A DNA stretch of 64,000 nucleotides, taken from NCBI RefSeq assembly GCF_000235605.1, contig NC_016584.1, positions 1,414,001-1,478,000 on the forward strand, written 5' to 3'. A program made the translations under genes and the position numbers. Below are positions 32,961 to 41,905 of the stretch, piece by piece. The notes beneath the pieces were generated by a model. That model was not told the origin of the DNA. It did no database searches and saw only the letters and a program-made list of their open reading frames with translations. The DNA comes from Desulfosporosinus orientis DSM 765 (GTDB taxonomy: Bacteria > Bacillota > Desulfitobacteriia > Desulfitobacteriales > Desulfitobacteriaceae). Numbering within the stretch: position 1 is the first letter of the stretch; every line of letters starts with the position of its first letter.

Positions 32961-35900
32961 TTGAATAAGAAAAATCATAGCTGTTTTGCAAAAACAACCT
33001 CGTTTATGCTGAGTCTAGTACTTTTTCTGTTCTATTTCTGGACAATACCGGTTTGGGCAATAATGTTACCGACAATAACAACTCAGCCGGCATCTCAGGC
33101 GGTGACAGTCGGTCAACCAGCAAGCTTCAGTGTTACGGCAACAGGGACAGCCCCCTTAAGCTACCAGTGGCAGAGAAATGGAAGTGACATTAGTGGAGAA
33201 ACATCAGCAACCTTGAATATACCGAATGTTCAAGGAACTAATACCGGAAGCTACACAGTAGTGGTTCGCGATTCAGCGGGCAGCAGTGTGACAAGTAATG
33301 CAGCAAGCTTGACGGCAATAGATATTACTTCCTTGGGTTTTTCTTATTTTAATGGCGTCGCGGTAGACAGCAGTGGGAAGATCTACGTTGTAGACTTTAA
33401 TAATAACGCCATCAAGAGAATGGATGCCGACGGAACAAACATCGTCACCCTAGGCTCGGGTTTTTCTAATCCTAAAGGCGTCGCGGTAGACAGCAGTGGG
33501 AAGATCTACGTTGTAGACTATGGTAATAACGCCATCAAGAGAATGGATGCCGACGGAACAAACATTGTCACCCTGGGCTCGGGTTTTTCTAATCCTAATG
33601 GCGTCGCGGTAGACAGCAGCGGGAAGATCTACGTTGCAGACTCTAGTAATAACGCCATCAAGAGAATGGATGCCGACGGAACAAACATCGTCACCCTAGG
33701 CACGGGCTTTTCCACTCCTAATGGCGTCGCGGTAGACAGCAGTGGGAAGATCTACGTTGCAGACACCAATAATAATGCCATCAAGAGAATGGATGCCGAC
33801 GGAACAAACATCGTCACCCTCGGCTCGGGTTTTTCTTATCCTAATGGCGTCGCGGTAGACAGCAGTGGGAAGATCTACGTTGCAGACTCTGGTCATGGCG
33901 CCATCAAGAGAATGGATGCCGACGGAACAAACATCGTCACCCTAGGCACGGGTTTTTCCAATCCTAATGGCGTCGCGGTAGACAGCAGTGGGAAAATCTA
34001 TGTTTCAGACCCTGGTAATGGCGCCATCAAGAGAATGGATGCCGACGGAACAAACATCGTCACCCTAGGTTCGGGTTTTTCCAGTCCTGAAGGCGTCGCG
34101 GTAGACAGCAGTGGGAAGATCTACGTTACAGACTCTGGTCATAGCGCCATCAAGAGAATGGATGCCGACGGAACAAACATCGTCACCCTAGGTTCGGGTT
34201 TTTCCAGACCTTTTGGCGTCGCGGTGGACAGCAGTGGGAAAATCTACGTTGGAGACTTGGATAATAATGCCATCAAGAGAATGGATGCCGACGGAACAAA
34301 CATCGTCACCCTAGGTTCGGGTTTTTCCAGTCCTGCTGGCGTCGCGGTAGACAGCAGTGGGAAAATCTACGTTGCAGACTTTGGTAATAGCGCCATCAAG
34401 AGAATGGATGCCGACGGAACAAACATCGTCACCCTAGGCACGGGTTTTTCCGGTCCTGCTGGCGTCGCGGTAGACAGCAGTGGGAAGATCTACGTTGCAG
34501 ACTTAGGTAATAGCACCATCAAGAGAATGGATGCCGACGGAACAAACATCGTCACCCTAGGTTCGGGTTTTTCCAGTCCTGATGGCGTCGCGGTAGACAG
34601 CAATGGGAAGATCTACGTTGCAGACTTTGGTAATAGCGCCATCAAGAGAATGGATGCCGACGGAACAAACATCGTCACCCTAGGCACGGGTTTTTTCAAT
34701 CCTAATGGCGTCGCGGCAGACAGCAGTGGGAAGATCTACGTTGCAGACTCTGCTAATAATTCCGTTAAGAAAATTCAGACAATCTATGGCGTGACTTACG
34801 ATGGCAACGGAAGCGACGGAGGTAGTGTGCCGACTGATGTCACCAACTATGTTTATGGACAAAGTGTGACAGTCGTAGGTAATACCGGAAACCTTGTGAA
34901 AACCGGCTCCACCTTTGCTGGGTGGAATACAGCTACAACTGGCAGCGCCATAAGTTATCAGCCAGGGGACACATTCCCTATGGGGGCAGACAGTGTCACA
35001 CTGTATGCGCAGTGGAACGTAACCAAAACCCTTGTGAGCATCACCACCCCGTCAGCGATCACCGGCGTGGCCAACGGCACAGCCAAAACAGCATCTGTGC
35101 TGGGGCTTCCCGCAACGGTAACATTAGTCACGGATAATGGCAATGTTCAGGCGAATGTGAACTGGGATGTGAGCAGCAGCTCTTATGACCCAAGCAACAC
35201 CGCCGAGCAGACCTTCACGGTGAACGGTGCTGTGACGCTCCCGTCCGGAGTGGTGAATCCGAACAGCGTTGCTTTAACAACCAGTATCAGCGTGACCGTC
35301 GCTGCAGCCGCCATCACTGATAAAACCCTTGTGAGCATCACCACCCCGTCAGCGATCACCGGCGTGGCCAACGGCACAGCCCAAACAGCCTCTGCGCTGG
35401 GGCTTCCCGCAACGGTAACGTTAGTAACGGATAACGGGAATGTGCAGGCAAATGTAAACTGGGATGTAAGCAGCAGCTCCTATGACCCAAGCAATACCGC
35501 CGCACAGACCTTCACGGTGGACGGTGCTGTAACGCTCCCATCCGGAGTAGTGAATCCGAACAGCGTTGCTTTAACAAGCAGTATCAGCGTGACCGTTAAT
35601 GCAGCACAGGCCCCAACCTATGGTCTCACCATCACTGCCGGTACCGGAGGAACCATTACGGCAGGCAGCAGCGGTGATTATGCGGCAGGAGCCGTCATCA
35701 GCCTTACGGCTGCCGCAAACTCCAACTATAGCTTTAACGGCTGGACATCCTCGAACGGGGGAACCTTTGCCAACGTAAACAGCGCAAGTACAACCTTCAC
35801 AATGCCCGCGGGGGCAACTGTCATCACGGCTGCCTTTACTTATAACGGGGGTAGTGGAGGCGGAAACGGTGGAGGAAGTTCATCAGGCGGCGGAAGCGCA

Positions 35901-37541
35901 TCAAGTGGAGGAACTACCGTTACCGGAAATGTCATAGACGGAACGACGGGTGCTAATGTTTCCAATCTGACGGCTACCGTAACTACCGATAGTAATGGAA
36001 ATTATTCTGTTGCTATGAAGGCAGATCAAACTGTAACCTTCCAAGAACCTGACGGAACTAAGAGTTCGTTAAGCGATCTGACAAAAGTGAGCTATGTATC
36101 AGCTTCAGGCACATCGGTAACCGTTTCTGCCGACGGAACGATTAATTTTGCCAGTCTGGCAAAAGGAACAGACAATCAATATAAGATCACCTATAATTTA
36201 GGCAACGGGCAAACAATTACGTTGGCAACCCTGGACATCACTGTTTCAAGCAATGGAACGGTCAGTGTAAAATGCACCTTAATCGATCCTTATGGTATCA
36301 TCACAGATGCGGCAACGGGCAAACCTATTGCAGGCGTAAATGTAACTTTGTATTATGCCAATACGGAACGAAACAAGAGCAATGGCAAAACTCCGGACAC
36401 TCTCGTAACCTTACCGGGTATCGACGGATTTAAACCCAATAACAATCAGAACCCGCAGACCAGTGATGCGAAGGGAGCCTACGGCTTTATGGTCTTCCCT
36501 GACACGGATTACTATATCGTCGCAGCTAAGGACGGTTATGAACAGTATACAAGTCCTACTATTTCCGTAGGGCAAGACATTGTCCACTGGGATTTTAAAA
36601 TGAGTGCACCCATCACCGGAGTCAACCGACTGGCTGGACAGAGCCAGGTAGATACCGCTTTAGCCATTGCTAAAGCAAACTATTCAGGAACGCTTTCCAG
36701 TGTGGTCTTAGCTACCGCCGAAAACTATCCGGATGCCTTAGCTGGAAGTGTGCTGGCTTACAAACTCAATGCCCCGATCCTCTTGGTTGGAAGTTCGGAA
36801 GCTGATCAAGCAAAAGTCTTAGATTATATGAAGTCAAATCTTGCCCCGTCAGGAAACGTCTATATTTTAGGCGGCATAGCAGTTGTAAGTGCTGAAATGG
36901 AAGCCAAAATCAAAGCGGACGGATTCAACCGGATCACCCGACTTGGCGGAACGGACCGCTATGAAACCTGCGTCAAAATTGCCGATCAATTACAGGTCAA
37001 AAGCGGAACACCGCTTGTGCTAGCCTATGGAGAAAACTATCCTGACGCTTTGTCCGTAAGTAGTATTGCAGCAGAAATGCAGTACCCAATACTTTTAGTT
37101 CAAAAAGACGGACTCAGCGATGCGGTCAAGAATGAGATTGCTGCAGTTAAACCCACTAAAGTTTATATCATCGGAGGCGAAGGGGTCATTAGCTCAACCA
37201 TAGAAAGCCAAGTAGCTCAGATCACTTCGCTAGACAAAGCAAAGATTGTGAGAATCGCTGGAGCAGATCGCTATGAAACCTCTTTGGCAGTCGCCCAATA
37301 CTTTAACTTATCCGGTCAAAGTGTCTGTATAGCCACAGGTAACAACTTCCCGGATGCCCTGGCAGGAAGCGTCTATGCATCTAATCACAATGCCCCGATT
37401 ATCCTGGCGGACGGCAGCTTATCTAATCAGGCCATGAATTACCTGAAGGGCAAAAAGCTGACCGGAACAGTTATATTCGGCGGAGAGGCTGTTGTCAGTA
37501 AAGACATTGAGCACCAGCTTGGACAGTTGATGGGAAATTGA
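32961..37541 (+). CDS. Giant secreted NHL-repeat surface protein anchored by CWB2 repeats
   Basis: A 1526-residue exported protein. Signal peptide about 1-33 (cleavage after VWA); Ig-like domain about 35-118; twelve 41-residue NHL-type repeats (about 123-608) of the form GVAVDSSGKIYVAD...NAIKRMDADG predicted to form beta-propellers; an InlB/Listeria-Bacteroides B-repeat-like domain (about 610-690); two nearly identical ~97-residue Ig-like modules (about 687-883); another B-repeat-like domain; a Gly/Ser linker (about 962-987); a carboxypeptidase-regulatory-like region (to about 1213); and three CWB2 cell-wall-binding repeats (1217-1526; RLGGTDRYET and FPDALAGS motifs). It would bind wall polymer and display an extracellular propeller. 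The TTG start at 32961 follows GTGGTGG. No enzyme activity is evident. Confidence 0.93.
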   Translation: MNKKNHSCFAKTTSFMLSLVLFLFYFWTIPVWAIMLPTITTQPASQAVTVGQPASFSVTATGTAPLSYQWQRNGSDISGETSATLNIPNVQGTNTGSYTVVVRDSAGSSVTSNAASLTAIDITSLGFSYFNGVAVDSSGKIYVVDFNNNAIKRMDADGTNIVTLGSGFSNPKGVAVDSSGKIYVVDYGNNAIKRMDADGTNIVTLGSGFSNPNGVAVDSSGKIYVADSSNNAIKRMDADGTNIVTLGTGFSTPNGVAVDSSGKIYVADTNNNAIKRMDADGTNIVTLGSGFSYPNGVAVDSSGKIYVADSGHGAIKRMDADGTNIVTLGTGFSNPNGVAVDSSGKIYVSDPGNGAIKRMDADGTNIVTLGSGFSSPEGVAVDSSGKIYVTDSGHSAIKRMDADGTNIVTLGSGFSRPFGVAVDSSGKIYVGDLDNNAIKRMDADGTNIVTLGSGFSSPAGVAVDSSGKIYVADFGNSAIKRMDADGTNIVTLGTGFSGPAGVAVDSSGKIYVADLGNSTIKRMDADGTNIVTLGSGFSSPDGVAVDSNGKIYVADFGNSAIKRMDADGTNIVTLGTGFFNPNGVAADSSGKIYVADSANNSVKKIQTIYGVTYDGNGSDGGSVPTDVTNYVYGQSVTVVGNTGNLVKTGSTFAGWNTATTGSAISYQPGDTFPMGADSVTLYAQWNVTKTLVSITTPSAITGVANGTAKTASVLGLPATVTLVTDNGNVQANVNWDVSSSSYDPSNTAEQTFTVNGAVTLPSGVVNPNSVALTTSISVTVAAAAITDKTLVSITTPSAITGVANGTAQTASALGLPATVTLVTDNGNVQANVNWDVSSSSYDPSNTAAQTFTVDGAVTLPSGVVNPNSVALTSSISVTVNAAQAPTYGLTITAGTGGTITAGSSGDYAAGAVISLTAAANSNYSFNGWTSSNGGTFANVNSASTTFTMPAGATVITAAFTYNGGSGGGNGGGSSSGGGSASSGGTTVTGNVIDGTTGANVSNLTATVTTDSNGNYSVAMKADQTVTFQEPDGTKSSLSDLTKVSYVSASGTSVTVSADGTINFASLAKGTDNQYKITYNLGNGQTITLATLDITVSSNGTVSVKCTLIDPYGIITDAATGKPIAGVNVTLYYANTERNKSNGKTPDTLVTLPGIDGFKPNNNQNPQTSDAKGAYGFMVFPDTDYYIVAAKDGYEQYTSPTISVGQDIVHWDFKMSAPITGVNRLAGQSQVDTALAIAKANYSGTLSSVVLATAENYPDALAGSVLAYKLNAPILLVGSSEADQAKVLDYMKSNLAPSGNVYILGGIAVVSAEMEAKIKADGFNRITRLGGTDRYETCVKIADQLQVKSGTPLVLAYGENYPDALSVSSIAAEMQYPILLVQKDGLSDAVKNEIAAVKPTKVYIIGGEGVISSTIESQVAQITSLDKAKIVRIAGADRYETSLAVAQYFNLSGQSVCIATGNNFPDALAGSVYASNHNAPIILADGSLSNQAMNYLKGKKLTGTVIFGGEAVVSKDIEHQLGQLMGN
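33329..34785 (+). repeat. Twelve tandem 123-bp repeats encoding NHL units
   Basis: The unit containing GGCGTCGCGGTAGACAGCAG recurs every 123 bp (e.g. 33477, 33600). Most differences cluster in the short NNAIKR-preceding segment, while the rest is nearly invariant even at silent sites, indicating recent homogenisation. Confidence 0.95.
35023..35604 (+). repeat. Two tandem copies of a ~300-bp Ig-like module
   Basis: Both copies begin AAAACCCTTGTGAGCATCAC (about 35026 and 35324) and differ at few bases, many of them silent, within the surface protein gene. Confidence 0.9.
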
Positions 37542-37687
37542 AAACTTTAGGAAACTAAACGTGAGTTCGAGTTACAAGTCTATCTATAATAAGGAAACCT
37601 CAAATTCCCCGCCTAAAAGAAGTTAGTGTTCAAGAACGTATTGTGAAATTACAACAGATTGTCTTAAAACGTCTAAAGTCTATTCAT

Positions 37688-37735
37688 AAGAAACGAACGG
37701 GTTGCGCATTTCTAAGCAGAACCCGTTCGTTTCTT
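37688..37735 (+). terminator. Terminator after the surface protein gene
   Basis: AAGAAACGAACGGGTT and AACCCGTTCGTTTCTT form a perfect 16-bp stem with a 16-nt loop, followed by CCTATTTTG. The arm resembles the terminator at 61402-61450. Confidence 0.85.
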
Positions 37736-37758
37736 CCTATTTTGTTTTAGTAACTGGA

Positions 37759-37985
37759 GTGCCATCAGTGACAAGTAGAATAGCCAATACTTAGGAATAA
37801 TGGTTTGTTTTCTCTTTTTGATAGGGTGAAAGCTTCCTAACAGGATTATACGCATGTTGCAAGAGATATGGACTTTTTTCGTTTATCAGTCGATTTGTTG
37901 GCTTACTATTATTCACCACAGTAACCTCCAAATTTAAATTTTACTAGGTTTTTAGTATGTCAATTTGAAGGACATTTATAGGGTG
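37759..37985 (-). pseudogene. Broken second copy of the DUF255 5' end and leader
   Basis: This segment repeats 29247-29490 in the same orientation. Relative to the intact gene it lacks 19 bases (a frameshift) just after GAAAGCTTCCT, its start codon reads GTG instead of ATG, and it retains only about the first 55 codons plus the GGAGGT site and leader. It is thus a truncated gene fragment. Similarity ends at TTATAGGGTG, the same place where the serine recombinase relic begins in copy A. Together the copies bracket about 8.3 kb containing the LuxR-type and surface protein genes. Confidence 0.88.
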
Positions 37986-38109
37986 TTAATTTCATTGAAA
38001 AGTAACTATATTGCACAGGAATGGTATAATTATTTTATGGAAACTTCTACAAATATTTCGCCATACGATTTTATACATAAAGAAATTTTACTTTTCGGGA
38101 GGTGTCTGT

Positions 38110-40515
38110 GTGATCAGATTTCTTCGCTTTATCAGTGATAAATTTTTAGACAAACGGCTGGATTTCCGTGTTCGGCTGTTCAACGTACTAGCAATGGCGG
38201 GCATGACGATTGGTATCATAATGTCGGTTTTGGGTGTTTTTACAAACGCAGGATTTTGGAATATACTGGTTAACCTGATCGCTGCGGCGCTTGCGTTCTG
38301 CCTGCTGTACTACTCCTACAAGAGCGGCAAATATCAGCAGTGCTACATGTTCACCACGATTATCATCTTTCTGATCTTTTTCCCTGTCTTGTTTTTTAGC
38401 GCCGGAGGCTATCACAGCGGAATGCCTTCGTTCTTTGTGTTTGCCGTTTTGTTTACGGTCTTTATGCTGGAAGGCAAGAAAATGATTGTGATGTCGGTCA
38501 TAGAAATGCTGGTCTACATAGGAATCTGCCTGGCTGCGTATGAGTATCCCCAAAGCGTCCGCTTTTTTCAAACGGAGCAGGAACTTTTAACGGACATCAT
38601 CATCGGATTTTCCAGCGTTAGCCTTGTGCTGGGCGTTACCCTGTTCATTCATTTCAGAATGTACAACAAACAGCAGCGGGAGCTTGAAGCTGCCCGAGTG
38701 GAAGCGCTACGGCTCAGCAAAGCAAAGAGTAATTTTCTCGCCAATATGAGCCACGAAATCCGAACCCCCATCAATGTCATGCTAGGCATGAACGAAATGA
38801 TTATTCGGGAAAGGGGCTCGGAGCGCGTCAGGGACTACAGCCTGAATATCCAAAACGCAGGCAAAACCCTTCTGGCTCTTATCGACAACATTCTGGACAT
38901 GTCAAAAATCGAATCGGGGAAGCTGGAGATTGTATCAGAAAACTACCAGACGGCGGATTTAATTGATGATCTTGCCATGATTGGAATGGAACGGGTTGGC
39001 CGGTACGGTATCGGGTTTAAGGTTCAGGTTGACGAAAACCTGCCCTGCGGGCTAACCGGTGATTTTTTACATATCAAACAGGTGGTTGTCAACTTTTTAA
39101 GCAATGCGGCAAAGTATACGAAGCAGGGCGGTGTTACACTTTCCTTCGACCAAAAGCTGGGAAAGGCACCGGATGAAATACTGCTCTGCGTATCGGTTTC
39201 CGATACGGGGATCGGTATCAAAGAGGAAAACATCGCCTTGCTGTTTGATGCGTTCACCCGGGGGGATCTCCCCAACCATCGGAACATTGAAGGCACCGGC
39301 TTGGGTCTTGCCATAGCGAAAAAATTCACAGATCTGATGCAGGGGCGAATTGATGTAAAAAGCCGCTTGGGCCACGGCAGCGTCTTTTCCGTGGAGATTC
39401 TGCAAAAGGTTCACAATAAAACGCCGCTCCACAAGCGGACGATAACGGCAAAAGAGGAAACGGCAGCGGAAGGCAGCTTTATTGCTCCCGGCGGCAATGT
39501 CCTTGTGGTGGACGACAGCGCGGAAAACCTGCTGGTCGTAAAATCCCTGCTTTCCCGGACACTGCTGCGAGTGGATACGGCCATAAGCGGGAAGGAATGT
39601 ATCAAGGCGGTTACGAAAAAACGCTATCATGTCATTCTAATGGATTATATGATGCCCGATATGGACGGTATCGACACACTGCGCGCTTTGAAGGAAATCC
39701 CCGGCTTTGAGACGCCGGTGGTGGCCCTGACCGCCAATGTTGTGGCCGGGGTAAAGCAAACCCTGCTGAATGCCGGGTTTATCGAATACTTATCCAAGCC
39801 CATCATGTGGAGGGATTTGGAGGAAACGCTCATGGGGCTTCTTCCCGCAGATCTGATAACGGTCAATAACCGGTGCGCACAGAATCTGATCCCCCCTGAG
39901 ATCAAGAATAAGCTTGCGCGGGATGCGGCTGTTTACGGCATAGCCCTGGCGGAGGGTTTGGGTTATTTGAGCGGTGATATGGTCCAGTACAAAAATCTGG
40001 CGGTGTTTTTTGTGGAAAATTACGACAAGAGCAGGCGGGAAGCGGCGAAAGCTGAGACACAGAAAGACTGGCAGAGCCTGAAATTTACGGTTCATTCACT
40101 CAAAAGCAAAGCAAGAGCCGTGGGAGCCATCAATCTTTCCGATACTGCCGCCAAGGTGGAAAAGCAGTGTATGGAGGAAAACGATGCGTATATAAAAGTT
40201 ACTATGCCCATCCTGTACTACGAATGGAGCTGGGCGCAGGAAGGTTTAAAGCAGCTTGTCGCACGGCTTGACGAGCTTCCGGCCGGGCAGATTGAAACAG
40301 AAAATACCGGCATCAGTATGGATGAGCTGCTGATACTGCTTAAACACAACCGGCAGCCGGACGCTCTTGCGGCACTTGAGCGCATGATTGCTTTGTCTCA
40401 CAGGTCGGATACTATAGAACGTCTGCGGGAAATCTGGCAAAAGGTTGACGAGATTGAATTTCGGGAAGCGGAGCGCCTCCTGATTGGCATGGGAGGTGAC
40501 GCAGTTGGAAGATAA
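38110..40515 (+). CDS. Membrane hybrid histidine kinase with receiver and Hpt domains
   Basis: An 801-residue inner-membrane sensor. Residues about 20-190 contain five to six hydrophobic segments with little extracellular loop; the HisKA domain has NFLANMSHEIRTPINVM (phospho-His); the ATPase domain has NFLSNAAKYT (N box), DTGIGIKEE and GTGLGLAIAK (G boxes). A receiver domain follows (VLVVDDSAENLL, MDYMMPDMDG phospho-Asp, LSKPI) and then an Hpt-like domain with VHSLKSKARAVGA (phospho-His). The GTG start at 38110 has GGGAGGTG 6 nt upstream; the long TTG-started frame at 38011 includes this site. It overlaps the response regulator gene by 11 bases. Codon use is more GC-rich than in the plsC operon downstream. 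Its stimulus is unknown. Confidence 0.93.
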   Translation: MIRFLRFISDKFLDKRLDFRVRLFNVLAMAGMTIGIIMSVLGVFTNAGFWNILVNLIAAALAFCLLYYSYKSGKYQQCYMFTTIIIFLIFFPVLFFSAGGYHSGMPSFFVFAVLFTVFMLEGKKMIVMSVIEMLVYIGICLAAYEYPQSVRFFQTEQELLTDIIIGFSSVSLVLGVTLFIHFRMYNKQQRELEAARVEALRLSKAKSNFLANMSHEIRTPINVMLGMNEMIIRERGSERVRDYSLNIQNAGKTLLALIDNILDMSKIESGKLEIVSENYQTADLIDDLAMIGMERVGRYGIGFKVQVDENLPCGLTGDFLHIKQVVVNFLSNAAKYTKQGGVTLSFDQKLGKAPDEILLCVSVSDTGIGIKEENIALLFDAFTRGDLPNHRNIEGTGLGLAIAKKFTDLMQGRIDVKSRLGHGSVFSVEILQKVHNKTPLHKRTITAKEETAAEGSFIAPGGNVLVVDDSAENLLVVKSLLSRTLLRVDTAISGKECIKAVTKKRYHVILMDYMMPDMDGIDTLRALKEIPGFETPVVALTANVVAGVKQTLLNAGFIEYLSKPIMWRDLEETLMGLLPADLITVNNRCAQNLIPPEIKNKLARDAAVYGIALAEGLGYLSGDMVQYKNLAVFFVENYDKSRREAAKAETQKDWQSLKFTVHSLKSKARAVGAINLSDTAAKVEKQCMEENDAYIKVTMPILYYEWSWAQEGLKQLVARLDELPAGQIETENTGISMDELLILLKHNRQPDALAALERMIALSHRSDTIERLREIWQKVDEIEFREAERLLIGMGGDAVGR

Positions 40516-41137
40516 AAACGCGGTTTTGATTGTTGACGACGATCCGGCGCTTCTTAAAATGGCGGGAGAAATCCTGAGGGGCAATTATGCGGTAAGCTGT
40601 GTGAAATCAGGGTATGAAGCGGTTGCCCTGCTGCAGACGGACTATAGGCCTGACATCATCCTGCTGGACATCGATATGCCCGGTCTGAGCGGCTTTGACA
40701 CGCTGACCGCGTTGCGGGAAATAGAGGATGCGCAGGATATTCCCATTGTGTTTCTCACGGGAGTGACCAAAACAGAAGCGGAACTGAAGGGGCTGTCCTG
40801 CGGCGCGGTGGACTACATTACCAAGCCGTTTATCAAGGAAATCCTGTTGGCGCGGCTGAAGGTGCATCTGGAAAACGGCAAGCGGCTCCGTCAGCTTAGT
40901 ATGGTGGAGAAAAACAGGCAGGAAATTCGGATCGACGAGGAAAAATTTGGACAGACATCAGCCGGTTTAAGTGATACAGAGAAGAAAATATTGCGGCTGA
41001 TTGTGCTGGGCTACACCAATCAGGAAATAGGCGAGGCGCTCCACTATTCTTATAACTATGTAAAAAAAGTCGTCGGTACGATCTATGAGAAAAAGTACGT
41101 CAGCAAAAGAAGTGAATTGAAAAAACTATTTTTATAA
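40505..41137 (+). CDS. Response regulator with C-terminal helix-turn-helix
   Basis: A 210-residue protein: receiver domain (VLIVDDDPALL, ILLDIDMPGLSGFD with phospho-Asp, TKPF) at about 5-125, and a LuxR/GerE-like helix-turn-helix at the C-terminus (LSDTEKKILRLIVLGYTNQE, VKKVVGTIYEKK). It is the evident partner of the hybrid kinase, whose stop codon it overlaps. The TTG start at 40505 follows GGAGGTG by 8 nt. Targets are unknown; the small gene next to it is a candidate. A terminator follows. Confidence 0.92.
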   Translation: MEDKNAVLIVDDDPALLKMAGEILRGNYAVSCVKSGYEAVALLQTDYRPDIILLDIDMPGLSGFDTLTALREIEDAQDIPIVFLTGVTKTEAELKGLSCGAVDYITKPFIKEILLARLKVHLENGKRLRQLSMVEKNRQEIRIDEEKFGQTSAGLSDTEKKILRLIVLGYTNQEIGEALHYSYNYVKKVVGTIYEKKYVSKRSELKKLFL

Positions 41138-41152
41138 CAGTATTCCAGACAA

Positions 41153-41188
41153 AAGCCGGGAGAGTTCAAAGCCTCCGGTTTTTTTTTG
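41153..41188 (+). terminator. Terminator after the response regulator
   Basis: AGCCGGGAG and CTCCGGTT form a stem with one bulged G and are followed by a long T run. Confidence 0.85.
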
Positions 41189-41280
41189 CGCATTCTGCAA
41201 AAGAGGTAACTTTTAGGGTGTACTTGTTGGTTTTAAAAAATGTTATCTTGAACACAAGCGAAACGGAAAGGGTGATTTGT

Positions 41281-41721
41281 ATGATTTGGCCAATCCGGGG
41301 GCCTGTTCCCGGCGTTTATTATGCTAACGCCCGGTTGATGCAGGTGGTATCCGACGAAGTGAGCGGCGACCTTCGGATACGGGCGGTTTTCGATGAACGG
41401 GAGGAACGGGAGCTTGTCTACGAAGGTATGTATTACAGCCAGCTTGATGAAAGCAGCGTAGGATTTGTGGTTACCCTTGCCGCCGAAATCACGCCGGCGC
41501 AGCTCATAGAGCCGGAGTACAGACAGGCAGCAGCCCGGCTCTATGACGATTGCGGGGCGGACGATGCCTTTCTAAGGGATATGCACAAACGGGGAAGCCG
41601 GTTATTTATCCACTATACGGACAAGGGCGGGTATCTTGTTCTGGCAAAGCGTTTGATTTGGGAAAAACAAGAAACAAGCCAGAAAGCTGGTGAAAACACA
41701 AACAGAACATCTTCCGGATGA
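41281..41721 (+). CDS. Unknown protein with C-terminus formed at a recombination junction
   Basis: A 146-residue protein I do not recognise. The N-terminus reads MIWPIRGPVPGVYYANARLM; the middle is predicted beta-rich (LRIRAVFDEREERELVYEG, VGFVVTLAAEI) followed by helices. No signal peptide or membrane segment. ATG 41281 is chosen because GGGTGA lies just upstream; the TTG-started extension to 41218 has no site. Base composition matches the GC-rich kinase pair upstream. The last residues (SSG, from about 41711) come from sequence homologous to a CWB2 gene, so the native C-terminus has probably been replaced. Confidence 0.6.
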   Translation: MIWPIRGPVPGVYYANARLMQVVSDEVSGDLRIRAVFDEREERELVYEGMYYSQLDESSVGFVVTLAAEITPAQLIEPEYRQAAARLYDDCGADDAFLRDMHKRGSRLFIHYTDKGGYLVLAKRLIWEKQETSQKAGENTNRTSSG

Positions 41722-41863
41722 GCAGGAAGTGTCAATGCGGCGAATCACAATGCTCCGATTATTCTAGCGGATGGCAGATTATCGGATCAAGTCACGAATT
41801 TTCTAAAGACCAAAAAACTGACGGTCGTTTGGATTTATTTGATTGCAATGGGTGTTTCTTAAG
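41711..41863 (+). pseudogene. CWB2 (cell wall binding repeat 2) gene fragment
   Basis: Directly after the stop at 41721, in the same frame, the sequence reads AGSVNAANHNAPIILADG and then RLSDQVTNFLKTKKLTVVW. It closely matches the last CWB2 repeat of the surface protein (AGSVYASNHNAPIILADG..). There is no start, no signal peptide and only the tail of one repeat; five bases of the FPDALAGS codons are lost at the junction. Confidence 0.88.
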
Positions 41864-41905
41864 CAGAAATGCCTATTGCTACACAAGAAAATGATTGGAG
41901 ACAAG

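Noticed and set aside
33329-34785. Regularly spaced repeats suggestive of CRISPR
   Set aside because: The 123-bp unit is a multiple of three inside one open frame and encodes NHL repeats; there are no short spacers and no cas genes.
38011-38109. Longer N-terminus for the hybrid histidine kinase
   Set aside because: The extension contains the strong GGGAGGTG site of GTG 38110 and reads as untranslated leader.
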